From Megascapheus bottae (taxonomy: Eukaryota; Chordata; Mammalia; Rodentia; Geomyidae), in the NCBI GenBank assembly GCA_024803745.1, contig JANJXV010000190.1, positions 1,811,501-1,875,500 on the forward strand: a DNA stretch of 64,000 nt, in the 5' to 3' direction. Both the position numbers and the translations under genes were made by a program. The notes under the pieces are model-generated. The model worked only from the letters and a program-made list of their open reading frames with translations. It ran no database searches and was not told the origin of the DNA. Shown here one piece after another: positions 1 through 9,440 of the stretch; the stretch's first letter is position 1, and each line of letters begins with the position of its first letter.

Positions 1-245
1 CCTAATTATGAAAATTAATGAGGAGACCATTTTATACTTCTCCAAGCATATAAAACTATTTAATTTGATTTTTACTTATGAGAGCTCTAATTATTCCTTT
101 CATGGTTAATTATCCACAGCCAAAAATAAAGGGGAGGGGGCCCTGACCTCATTGCTAATTTGCAAAAAAAAAAAAGCATTGTTTGTTAATAGTCACTCAT
201 ATTAATAATGCTTTCCAAATTGAATATGCCAGCTATGAACAGAGC
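1..245. promoter_or_regulatory. AT-rich block with TAATTA motifs; candidate conserved non-coding element
   Basis: This unique AT-rich sequence carries three TAATTA homeodomain-core motifs in its first 112 bases (3-8, 88-93, 107-112), plus further ATTAAT/TTAAT variants and a short A-run near 165-176. There is no open frame, SINE or simple repeat. Base composition drops sharply at about 245, where GC-rich sequence begins. Such blocks in mammalian gene deserts are often conserved enhancers of developmental genes. That function is inference from motif density only; no conservation was tested. Confidence 0.35.
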
Positions 246-628
246 CCTCGGCTGCTCTGCTGAAGCCCTGGCTTCTCGGAACCGGAAGTGGGGTTTGGAT
301 GTGGCAAGGGAAGGCTCCTCAGCGCCGTCTGTACACTCCGGCAGGCTGGGCACAGGCTCGTCAGTGCCTGCGCTGAGGTGGTGAGGTGATGGCGGGGATG
401 TTTTCCCGGCGCCCAGCCGGGACGGCACCTCTGCAGGACCCCCTGCCACCCTCTGTCTGCCCACGTCCCCCGTCCAGCGCTCCGTGACTCGCAGGCCCCG
501 GCTCCTGCCTTCGACGCAGGCTGGGCTTGATTCAGCAAGCACATCTCACCCTCAGGATGCCGAAGCCCCAGCTTGATAATGAGGTCGGGGGTGACCGCAG
601 CAGAAAGCTCGGAAAGGGCCCCTGCCCG
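246..628. other. GC-rich unique sequence, no gene seen
   Basis: The DNA is GC-rich and opens in several frames on the minus strand without recognisable protein content. No repeat, splice-flanked exon or RNA gene is evident. Confidence 0.5.
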
Positions 629-765
629 GGGGTCCTGCCTGTAATCCCAGCTGTTTAGGAAGCTGAGACCTGGAGGATCGCGGGGCCAAACCTGTCTAGG
701 AAGCAAACTTTAAGAGACTCCATCCCCAACTAATCAGCCGAATGCTGTGCTGAGGAATTGGCTCC
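629..765 (+). mobile_element. Diverged SINE fragment (Alu-like left half, start of tRNA-like right half)
   Basis: The text at about 636-680 (cctgtaatcccagct followed by gaagctgagacctgga) matches the left-half core shared by the SINEs at 41.4, 44.8 and 58.6 kb. The next 80 bases follow the same order, with a diverged 'gactccatc' and 'aactaatcagc' region. The right half stops after its first bases. Divergence suggests an old copy; no target-site duplication is visible. Confidence 0.6.
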
Positions 766-1691
766 CGAGGCTGAACACCCGTGACCCCGTTCTGGACCAG
801 TGTCCCAATGAAGGGGTCTTCTGAAACCTCTCAGAGAACAAAAGTGCCTCACGCCTGCCTGCTAGAGATGTCTGTCTTTTCCTGAGGAGCGTTCAGGTTC
901 GGTCCTCAGGTTCACTCAGGTGTCATCGTCTCTACCCATAAATAAACATGTCATCCTCACATGAGCTGGAGGCACCTCAGCTCTGCCAACAGAGCGGCAG
1001 CCCAGGGGCAGCAGCTGCAACAGGGATGCGTGGTCCACTCACCACTGGACACCAGGGGCTCCTCTCGAGGACATCAAACGTGGGTGGAGCCCAACCAAGT
1101 GCCCTCTGTGGGCCAGACAGGTCCAGGCGCTCTCCCCTGGCCCAGAACCTTAAGGCAAAACCACTGATCACAATACCTGGAACACTGTGATTGGGACACC
1201 TGCTTGCCCCGCCTTATAAAGGCCTGGATTTCACTCCCCGCCGTGGCCTGTGGGGGCCGGCCCAGGTTCCCGGGTTCGCTGGCGTTTCTACATAAGGGGG
1301 AGTCATTTCATCCCCAAGGGAGGCATGCTGTGGAGTTGGAAGGGAAGTAAGTGCATTTGTTTCTCCACTAAAAGCCATAATTATCCTGCAGTCTTTCCAC
1401 TAAGGTGGGTAAAGGAAGGAACTTGATGGATACAGGGAGAACCAGGGCTTTCTCCAGAGGGTGAGACTGGACTGGCTCTCAGGAAGCCAGAAGAAACGCC
1501 AGGATGACTCTGCTGACCATCGACATCTCCCTTCCCCAGCGCCGGTGGCATGACTGAAGCGCCCCTGACTCATTTATCTACTCATTTACTTTGTGCCGCT
1601 ATTGTAGCTCGAACTTAGAGCCGCACACTTCTCACTTAGCTTTCTCTCTTACAGCTGGCACTCTGCAACCACTCTGACATTTTGCTAGTGA
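766..1691. other. Unique sequence, no gene seen
   Basis: Mixed-composition sequence. Overlapping short open frames at about 950-1190 lie on both strands and encode nothing I recognise. A TATAAA-like string occurs near 1214 but has no associated transcript evidence. Confidence 0.5.
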
Positions 1692-1807
1692 ACTGGAGAT
1701 GGAGTTTCTCAAACTTTACTTTCTAGGCTGGATTGGAGCCATAATCTTTAAGGTGTCTCAGCTTCTGGAGGGGCTGGGATCACAGGCAGGAGCCACTGTA
1801 CCTGGCC
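1692..1807 (-). mobile_element. SINE left-half fragment, minus orientation
   Basis: The reverse complement gives the left-half order seen in intact copies: 'ggagccactg...cctgtgatcccagcc', then the gaagctgagac core, then the 'ctccatctcc' end. On the plus strand this appears as ctggagatggagtttctc through gggatcacaggcagg. It is old and truncated. An open frame of about 100 codons across it is a repeat-derived artefact. Confidence 0.6.
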
Positions 1808-1879
1808 TTTCACTTAGTTTTATCAGCCAGAGGCATTCAGCATTCTTCTTTTACCCATCTTGCTCCACAGGGGAATTTT

Positions 1880-2055
1880 CTAGAACAGGTCAAGCATTAA
1901 GAGCAAAGGATTCAAATTCAGATAAAGCCAAGTTTAAATCTAAGCTGGACATTCACACCCAGGTAACCACTTGGGGATATCTGCCTGCAGATGGAAAGTG
2001 AGTGGGGGCAGCTTTCTCATGAGGCTGGGAAGAAGCTGGATTAAATGAGCCGATC
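1880..2055 (+). mobile_element. Probable MIR remnant
   Basis: The order of weak matches resembles the mammalian-wide MIR SINE: a 'taagagcaaaggattcaaattc' type start (quoted loosely), a middle stretch with 'aagtttaaatctaagct', then 'cccaggtaacc', and finally 'gctggattaaatgagc'. Each block is diverged and this was judged by eye. It would be the oldest repeat type in the window together with the fragment near 56.8 kb. Confidence 0.45.
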
Positions 2056-3425
2056 CTCGGGCTGGGCCTCCAAACTTCAGATAATTGGATTTTCCCAATT
2101 ATTCTGCTCCAATTAAGCTCTACAGTCAAGTCACCTTGTTTGGGTTTTGTGTGTATTTCCTGTGGTTGACGGCGGCGTTGTCTGTCTCTAGAAGATGCCT
2201 CGCTGCGGTGTGGTCAGAATGTTCTTGGAAAGCTCTGGGAACTCCTTGGTCAGTTCCAGCCCTGGCCTGGGTCAAATGCCCGGAGATTTTCAACAGGCAT
2301 GACGCGGGTGGAGTCCACACCTGGGGCTAGAACACCCGCTCACAGCCGAACCCAGCCCAGGCCCGGTGGGTGGATCTCATTCATTTGCGCTTCCCTAAGC
2401 CCGCAGTGTGTGGAGGACACGGGAGCCCCTGTATTTTGCAACTGTGCCACGGCGGGGGAGAAAGGACTCCCCAAAACTGCCCCCCACATACACAGTGGCC
2501 ACAACTCCTGTTAAAAGATATCCACCACAACCCTCCAAGCCCCAAACAAGACACAATGCATACTAACATTCCAGGCCAGAAGGGTCTGCCAGGAGCCTGG
2601 CATCCACGCTAAAGTGGCCACTTCCGGTTTGTGGCATGGTAGCACGTCTGTAGTCAAGTCACGTGGCGCTCCCTCTGCAGCCACTGAGCAAGGAGACAAA
2701 ATCAGATCTTGTTAGGGTGAGCCACGTTGTCGTGTGGGCAGTAATTTTGCAATGCCATGCCACTTCAAGCTGCGGATTCTCGGGCCTGCTGCATGCAGAG
2801 CAAGGACAAAGGAGAGAATGGAGCTCTCTGCATCCTGAGCTCCCGTGGCTTTTCCCCGAGGCAGTCTCCGTGGAGACACAGGTCCAGAGAGGCCAACAGT
2901 CCCCTGGAGATGTTGTTCTACTAGCAGTGGAGTCATCGAACTGCGATGATTAAGTACATGTCTCCAGATCATAGCGTTGTGATTAGAACGGAACACTGCA
3001 GACTGTGGGTAAATATTTGCTGTGTGAGTTCAGAAATGTGATGGAATCCTGTGAAATCAGACTTGGCAGTTGCCGCAGTGTCACATTTCTGGCTCTCCAC
3101 TCTTGTTCCCAAAACGCTGGAGCAGCCAAGGTTTCACAAATGCAGCCAGTGAAGAAACTTCATTTCCACACGACGTCAGAGACCTGTGTACCTCTGCTCC
3201 ACAAGTGTTTATGTTGATGCTAAGTGCACACATTCTCTCCTTGGAGAGTGCTTCTCTCTGCTGCTTGTTGTCTGCAACTGTAGAATTCTACAGAGAAGAT
3301 AAGTTAAGATGCATGTCCAAAACACCGAGGGTTTGTTTTCATAGCATTTGGGAGTTTCATTGTGTTATGCGAAGGTTTCAGATATTGAAATATCCCTACT
3401 GGCTGATGTTTGGCTGTTGGTGACA

Positions 3426-3428
<3 letters not shown>
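2056..3428. other. Unique sequence, no gene seen
   Basis: Mixed unique sequence. The open frames here (for example about 2085-2330, 2299-2514, 2663-2953) are short, overlap on both strands and show no domain. I see no repeat of recent origin and no RNA gene. Confidence 0.5.

Positions 3429-3483
<55 letters not shown>
3429..3483. repeat. (TG)n microsatellite, about 26 units
   Basis: A nearly pure alternating TG run follows GCG. It is a dinucleotide repeat likely to be length-polymorphic and able to adopt left-handed DNA. It creates a spurious cysteine/valine reading frame. Confidence 0.95.
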
Positions 3484-3484
<1 letters not shown>

Positions 3485-3787
3485 GGAAGCCACAGGTTCT
3501 TCTGATTTCTCAGCCATTTAATCCAGAGCTAAAGACATTCTTAGAACCTGAACAAGCATTTTCCTTCCTCAGACTTCCCTCTGTGTCCCTCCCGCCCTGC
3601 TCCTGCACAGAGCCTGGGGAAGGCACTTGGATTTCACAAACCATTGCTGTTGGATGATCTCCACTGGAACGATTCCACCCCCATGTCCCTAGGAAAGTAC
3701 CACAGGAGAAAAGCAGCACACTATTTTAACAAAGGTGACGGTGGACTTGTTAGGCTGGAGTTGCTGGAGTTGGTAACACTCTTCAGG
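3484..3787. other. Unique spacer between two TG repeats
   Basis: About 300 bases of ordinary sequence separate the two TG tracts. No gene or repeat recognised. Confidence 0.5.

Positions 3788-3836
<49 letters not shown>
3788..3836. repeat. (TG)n microsatellite, about 24 units
   Basis: This pure TG run lies only about 300 bp downstream of the first. The flanks of the two tracts are not similar, so they appear to have arisen independently rather than by segmental duplication. Confidence 0.95.
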
Positions 3837-3837
<1 letters not shown>

Positions 3838-4495
3838 TCCCTCTCAAAACTTCCACCGACAGGGCCCCCTGCACTCCTGAGAGCGCTTCCTAAAGCAGAC
3901 ATCTGCCCTCTCCACTTGCCAACCGCTGACCCTGCTGAACTCTTTTTTCCAAATCAGTTTCTCAGCTATGAACCATTCATCTTGAGAAAGAAACGGAGAG
4001 GAGTGGGAACACAGAAATGAAATGGTTTTGAAGTGGACAAGAATCAAGAGTGGCCGGAGTGGTACAACGTCACTTCCCTGGAAGGTTCCTCGGTGACTTC
4101 CTACTCCTGCCTTCCCCGTGGGGTGCATGGTAAAGCTAGTGGGGCGCCACGGGACCTGGGAAGACACCCTGGGGTGCTTTCACCTCAGGATCGATCCTGT
4201 CTGCGGGGCCGAGCCTCTGGAGAGCTCACACGTTTCCACGTCAGACTAGAGGGCATGCGAGACACAACAGCCAGTCACTCTTCCCCCACCGGCTTACCGC
4301 AAAAACCAAGCAGCCAGGATGCGAGTTCTGGCTCCTCGTGTGGCTGTCGTGGCACGTGGAAATGGCCACAGTCCCTTCTCACTTGATGTAGAGTTTGGTT
4401 TCTTGCACGAACCTGGGGACAAACTTGAAGGGTACAAGATGTCCCTTATCAAACGGCACCTGGGGTTTGTGTGGGGCAGCAGCTGCTGCTGTGAA
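3837..4495. other. Unique sequence leading into minisatellite
   Basis: No repeat or conserved coding content recognised. At 4395-4500 the plus and minus frames that run into the 39-bp repeat are open, but I do not recognise their products. Confidence 0.45.
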
Positions 4496-4686
4496 ACCAC
4501 CAGCGGCCCCAGCCGTGCCCCCAAACCGTAAATCACCACTAGCGGCCCCAGCCGCGCCCCCAAACCATAAATCACCACCAGCGGCCCCAGCCGCGCCCCT
4601 GAACCATAAATCACCACCAGCTGTCCCAGCGGCGCCCCCAAACCGTAAATCACCACCAGCGGCCCCAGCCGCATCCCCCAAACTGT
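4496..4686. repeat. 39-bp minisatellite, about 4.9 copies
   Basis: Units begin at 4496, 4535, 4574, 4613 and 4652, each with the order accaccagcggccccagcc, a GC-rich cgcccccaaacc and a taaatc end. Copies differ by a few substitutions. Because 39 is a multiple of three, frames stay open on both strands: a 13-residue Pro/Ala repeat on plus and a Gly/Ala-rich repeat on minus. No conserved protein context flanks it, so I read it as non-coding. Confidence 0.95.
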
Positions 4687-5535
4687 GTGATAAGACAGGG
4701 AATCAGAAAACAGTGGCAGGCATGCACTCTCCTGGCTGTGTAGAAGGGAGGTGGAAGCATGGCTGTCATCTGGATTTATCTTTCAACCGAGAGGGACCAG
4801 TACCGCCGTCCAGTGCTCTGTCGATGCCTCCTCTCCACCTCTGCACACCTTCAGTTATGGGGCGAAGGCTGCAATTCCCCGCGCCCCCGACGCCCGGCCC
4901 TCCTTGATTATGGCGATTGTGGTTAGAAAGCAGCGCCATCTGCACACATATTTGGTTTAAGTCCAACGTCTTCACCCTGCCCAGTTTTCAATACCCATCG
5001 TATGCCTTTCTTTGGGCCAAGTGAGTGCAGAGCTGGTGCAATGTGGTTATTTCACCTGAGTTAAATAACACTTCTTGCCACAGCCCACAACCCAGACACG
5101 CAGGGGCCTCTCCCTGGCTGCACGGGCGTCATCTCTTCCAAAGCTGGTGTTTGGGGAGAACATTCCTGCTCAACCCATCACCTGCTGGCGACACTGGAGG
5201 TGAATAGATGTAAAAGCCACACGCACTTTAATTTATTGTAATAGATGCCTTAATCAGCAGGTCCTTAAGTGAAATCCTATAGCGGTGCCTGATTTAATGG
5301 CATAGGGCAACTGACAAAAAGCAAAACAAAACAGAAAATCACCTGTGACCTACGGCTTGCATGTATGCATGTCAGCATTCGTCACGTTACACATGTCAAC
5401 GGCTGCTTTAAAACATGCGAACTGCACTTGGATGAGGCGGCCTGACTCACAGCTAGTGGATGGGGAGCGTCCCTCTTCCCGGCCTGACTCACAGCTGTGC
5501 CCTCGGCGTTGCTGGGTTTGGTGTGATTCTGAGCT
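4687..5535. other. Unique sequence, no gene seen
   Basis: Mixed sequence with an AT-richer part at 5210-5340. No repeat, coding exon or RNA gene is supported. Confidence 0.5.
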
Positions 5536-5632
5536 GGGGGGGGGGGGGGAGTCTTCACATGCTTCGTTGTGGTTCCCCGGCCTTGGTAACCAGGGACTCT
5601 TGGCAGGATGTCTGGTGCCCGGGGGGGGGGGG
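5536..5632. repeat. Two long G homopolymers (14 and 12 G)
   Basis: A run of 14 Gs (5536-5549) and one of 12 Gs (5621-5632) lie 71 bp apart. Together they could form G-quadruplexes on the plus strand. Homopolymers of this length are also prone to assembly length error. Confidence 0.9.
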
Positions 5633-6012
5633 TGCTCTGCGCCCTAAGTGGCATTCTTCCCTTCCTTCTCTCTGGGAAGTCACATAAGATGGTGTCAGCC
5701 GACCGCACAAGTTAGGCTGTCGTGGTGACAGAGTTCCTTGGGAAGTGACAGGAATGGTTTGTGGATTTGATTAGCTCTGTATCTCTGGGGTAACAGTATG
5801 TGCTCAGGTAAAAGAAGACACAGTCCCCAAAGATAATGCAACAGTTTACCAGTCACCAGAAGAAAAAAGCATCCCTACCAGACCACACGGGATCCAGGAG
5901 CGGCTGTGAGCCTTGTGGACTCTGACGGAGGGGGTGACAGGGTGGATGCGGGCTCAGGGCGCGGTGCGGCCCCAGTCACTGCCACTGGCGAGGACCAAGA
6001 AGGCATGTGAGT
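5633..6012. other. Unique sequence, no gene seen
   Basis: No repeat or coding signal recognised in this spacer before the next SINE. Confidence 0.5.
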
Positions 6013-6289
6013 CTGCATCATTTCTTCCTTTTTTCCCCTTTGTTGTCAGTCATGGGGCTTGAACTCTGGGCCTGGGCGCTGTCCCCGAACTCTTCAGCTC
6101 AAGGCTACCACCCTATCGCTTGAGCCACAGCACCACTTCCCGCTTTCTATAGGTTAAATGGAGATAAGAGTCTCTAGGTCTTTTGTTCCCCAGGCTGGCT
6201 TTGAACCTCGGTCCTCAGATCTCAGCCTCCTGAGTAGCTGGGATGGCAGGCGTGAGCCTGGCCCCTGGCCTTTCTGTATCATTTATTAC
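6013..6289 (-). mobile_element. Full-length dimeric SINE, minus orientation, with imperfect target duplication
   Basis: Reverse-complemented, the element begins with an Alu-domain-like half (cgcctgccatcccagctac, then gaggctgagatctgagg) and continues into a tRNA-like half with an A-box-like tggctcaagcgatagggtgg and a B-box-like gttcaagcccc, ending in an A-rich tail. The flanks repeat imperfectly as ctgcatcatttcttcc (6013-6028) and ctgtatcatttattac (6274-6289), which is a plausible target-site duplication. RNA polymerase III promoter boxes are inferred by similarity to tRNA. The copy is non-coding. Confidence 0.85.
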
Positions 6290-6589
6290 AGAGAGCATTC
6301 AAACAAACAACCATGTCTAAGGTTGCTGTGGGTGCAGCCAGGACACAGCCTCGCCCAAGAAAAGCCCCGTGCAGCCCCTCAGAGCAGGACTCACTCCACG
6401 CCGAGGAGAAGCCCAGACTCGTGCGGACAAAAACGACATCCTCTGGGCTCTGGCCGTCTGCAGACTCGCCATGCCGCTGGCTCTCCTCTCCTCTGTGCTT
6501 CTAGTCCCAGGCCCTGCCTTGGCGCTCAGCCACGGGGGGAGTTGCGTTTGTCCCGGTTGCAGGCAAGGTCTGCTCGGAGCATCTTAGCC
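6290..6589. other. Unique sequence between two SINEs
   Basis: Three overlapping plus-strand open frames of 60-145 codons occur here. One begins inside the SINE. None is recognisable. Confidence 0.5.
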
Positions 6590-6786
6590 ACTTGAACCCA
6601 GGGCGCCCCATTCTTCTTTTCCTGCCCAGACTCAGTACTCTACCGCCTGTGTCACACCTCCAACTTCAGACTTTTTCACTGGTTAATTGGATTTAAAAGT
6701 TAAGAGTCTCATGGGCTTTTCTACCCGCGGTCTTCAGATCTCAGCCTTCTGAGTAACCGGGATTGCAGGCGTGAGCGCCCAGCTCC
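6590..6786 (-). mobile_element. Diverged dimeric SINE, minus orientation
   Basis: The plus strand reads ttctcagcctt-type text (6740-6752), then gagtaaccgggattgcagg and cgtgagcgcc, matching the left half in reverse. It is preceded by 'tctaccgcctgtgtcac' from the right-half A-box region. It is more diverged than the copy at 6.0-6.3 kb and lacks a clear tail. Confidence 0.7.
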
Positions 6787-7547
6787 ACAAGCCAATCCTA
6801 GAAGCGTCTGTGTGCTGGCTGGTATTTTAGGCTTTGGGATGGATGCATAAAGCCCTTGATTTATGCACCTGTCTAACAAGGCCGGGAGCCACCACACAGC
6901 CTCTCTGTGTCTCACGCGTGTTTTGTGTATGATGCTGGTGATGCCTCTCGACGTCTGACGTGGCTCCCCTTTGGTAGCCCTGGTTACCGCGGAGACCAGT
7001 GGCATACGTCAGCAAGGACACAGTTCTATGAGCTGGTGACTCTCCTTGTCTCTCCATCTCACTCTCAGAAGGTATCCTGTTTAGGAAAGGCACATAAAGA
7101 GGCCTCGTGGCTGTCCACATGTATGCATGTTCAGGTATTGCGGTAGCTGGACAATTAAAAGTAAACGACCCATGCTATTACTCAATATTGATTCTTCTTG
7201 AGATTCGATATCTAAGTTGATGTATTTCTGGACCCCAATTACTCAACAGCTAAATGCTGGAATTGCTTCATGCCTTGGCTTTCAATGACCATAAAATACT
7301 TTCAGCCTCAAGAGTTCGGGATGGGCTATAAATTCTTGTTTGTGTTGCTATGGTGATTTATATTGTCACCCATTTAATAACCACATCAAATGCAGGCATT
7401 AAGTAGCAATATAACACCTCTATATAATTTAACACCAACCATTTGTGACAACTTCTGGCACAATCTGAACATTCCACGAGGAAATTAAAAGTAAATAGAA
7501 ATAAATCACCTCAAGCCTGAAATGTAAATATTTGAGCCTAGTGTTAG
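6787..7547. other. Unique sequence; AT-rich part 7150-7540 may be conserved non-coding
   Basis: The first 350 bases are unremarkable. From about 7150 the sequence becomes AT-rich and repeat-free, with a 'gttgctatggtgat' string at about 7344-7357 that resembles a degenerate RFX X-box palindrome. Regulatory function is speculation from composition and this motif only. Confidence 0.3.
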
Positions 7548-7880
7548 TCAGGTTTTCATCACTGTAACAAATGGCTGAGGTGATCCACTTAGGAGAAGAA
7601 AGGGTTTATTTCGATTCATGGTTTTGGAAGTTTCAGTCCATGGTCAATAGGCCAAATTGGTTTGGGGCCTGTGGTGAAACCAACACTAGATGCCTTCCTT
7701 TAGAAGGAAGAAATTCTCTGAATCCTTTCCTTGCATTTCCCATTGTTGTCCACATTCAGAATTCTAAAAGTATTCCTGTATCTACCCCACCCCCACCCCC
7801 CGAAAACCCCTCTGTAACCTTTCTTACGGCATGTGGCTACCAGGCTCCTACTTTATAAGGGATTGTGTTTCGTCTCCAAA
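7548..7880 (+). mobile_element. Probable interspersed repeat, class uncertain (DNA transposon or LTR remnant)
   Basis: The text gtcaggttttcatcactgta, followed by an acaaatggctgaggtgatcc-like line, ggtttattt and tttcagtccatggtca, recalls a widespread rodent/mammal interspersed repeat that begins with 'tagtcag...ctgtgacaaaa...ggtttattt'. The downstream 'accaggctcctactttataa' may be its 3' part. I cannot assign a family with confidence. An open frame of 95 codons here looks repeat-derived. Confidence 0.5.
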
Positions 7881-8385
7881 TCTCCTTGGTCCTCGGAATG
7901 TGTGCATAAGAAGAACCCAGTCTATAAAGTGCTCAGTACTCATCCCACCAGGGCTTCCGTGTCTTCCCTGCTGAGGGGAAGGAGCGAGTTCCGTGTTGAC
8001 TCGGGAAGCAGAGGCCCACGTGCACAGCGTCCACAGAGTGGAGGTGACATTCCTCTGGGCAGAGGGTGGGCTGAGATGTGACTGGTGTTTCCAGAAACTA
8101 CCATTGGTCCAGCTCTTGTCCAGTTCTGATTTCTCCCGCTCATTGGAGTAAGGCAAACCCAGAGAAAGGAGACAAAATCCCTGTCTTTTACCTTCTCTAT
8201 GGTTCACCTAACAGAGATAAAGCCTTCCAGGAGAGCAGCCAGCAGGGTGCCCTCTTCCTAAAAGCCAGCCAGGAGTGGTCACCCCTGACCAGGCTTGAGG
8301 TCACCCTTCAGCCTTGAGCCAGGGCTGGCGGGTTCCAGCAGGAGGGAGACAGCCTCTCCCACTGTAATAACCAACACAGCTACCG
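7881..8385. other. Unique sequence, no gene seen
   Basis: Open frames overlap on both strands and no domain is evident. No repeat recognised. Confidence 0.5.
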
Positions 8386-8437
8386 AACAGAACACAAGTC
8401 AATGTTCCCAAACACGGGCTCACAAAATAGAGGTAAC
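8386..8437 (+). repeat. 52-bp direct repeat, copy 1 (flanks L1 insertion)
   Basis: The 52 bases starting aacagaacacaagtcaatg and ending aaaatagaggtaac recur exactly at 8651-8702. The last 14 bases (aaaatagaggtaac) occur a third time directly after the L1 tail at about 8639-8652. Confidence 0.9.
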
Positions 8438-8638
8438 ACTGATATATCGGATATATTTGTATTTGGTTATCTGAAATTGGATAGGGAACGGGGGAAAACA
8501 AGATGAGGGGTGGGGGAGGGGGAAGGGAAATGGGGACCAAGACATGTGAAAGGATATCAATGTATGGGAATTAATGCACCATCTATCTGGCAAATATCAT
8601 GTAACCCTTCTATTAATTACAATAAAAATTATATATAA
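8438..8638 (+). mobile_element. 5'-truncated L1 3' end (about 200 bp)
   Basis: The insert runs from an AT-rich line through a G-rich polypurine tract (about 8487-8540; gaggggtgggggaggggg) to 'caatgtatgggaattaatgc', 'gtaacccttctattaattac' and an A-rich tail. The same series of blocks occurs at 48.9-49.15 kb after recognisable L1 ORF2-end sequence, which identifies it as an L1 3' UTR. It inserted at the boundary of a duplicated flank. Confidence 0.85.
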
Positions 8639-8702
8639 AAAAATAGAGGTAACAGAACACAAGTCAATGTTCCCAAACACGGGCTCACAAAATAGAGGTA
8701 AC
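8639..8702 (+). repeat. Direct repeat copy 2 with extra 14-bp junction copy
   Basis: An extra aaaatagaggtaac sits immediately after the L1 A-tail and overlaps the start of the second exact 52-bp copy (8651-8702). A simple reading is a pre-existing tandem duplication of about 49 bp into whose junction L1 inserted, making a 14-bp target-site duplication. Confidence 0.85.
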
Positions 8703-9440
8703 GCTGCATACGTCTTGGTTAGAACTTTTTCCAGGCGTTCACCACATGCCCAGCACCACAGGTGTTTTCTAACTGCTATTCCATTCCTATTCTTAGCACA
8801 ACTGATTAACCGTCCGTGTTATTATGATGGAACTTAGGTCAAGTATTTCTGTGCTTGAGCCAGGACCTGCTGCAGAATGAAGCCAAGCGCAGGACGCAGA
8901 CTCCAGGAAAGCACCGTCAGCTCTGGAGGGACCCCTGACTACACACAGGAAGGCCAGGGTTCCTTCTCCACGGGTCCATGGCCTCCCCCCCTCCTGTTCC
9001 CCTCCCCCCCCCCGCTTTCCCAGCATCCCCTGGCACGAGCCTGGGCCCACAGGCTGTTCCTCAAATGCAGGCACAAGTGGTTTGTGTCCTGATCCTCCCG
9101 AGAGCGTCTCCCCCTCGAAGTCTCTGTGTCCCCAGCTCCGTGCTGGGGAAGACATCTATCTGCACACACTGAGCTTGTAGGAGAAAAAGAGAAACAGAAA
9201 TCACTGCCAGAAGCCCACAAGTTCTCAACAAGGTTCTCCCCAGGAGCCGTGAATGGCCCCATGCACCATGTCTCCTAATGGCAGCTCTTCCCAGACCCTG
9301 GGCCAAACACAGAGGACAAGCCCACACGCCAGGGCCTGTGGCTGAGGGGAAGGAATGCCCCTGTGTCTCCCAGAGAGCCGGCAGGTTCTGCAGAGGGCTC
9401 GACTCCCAGCCTGGGGCGCCTTGGGGGAGGGCGGATAATC
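8703..9440. other. GC-rich unique sequence, no gene seen
   Basis: The sequence is GC-rich with a C-rich patch at about 8985-9015. Several overlapping open frames of 60-120 codons reflect low stop density rather than coding. No repeat recognised. Confidence 0.5.

Noticed and set aside
1214..1219. TATAAA-like promoter string
   Set aside because: An isolated motif without any downstream gene or transcript evidence.
4395..4907. 170-codon Pro/Ala-rich frame
   Set aside because: Most of it is the 39-bp minisatellite and the flanks have no recognisable protein content.
6158..6595. 145-codon frame with apparent protein similarity to predicted mammalian ORFs
   Set aside because: Its first part is translated SINE sequence, a common cause of false protein matches.
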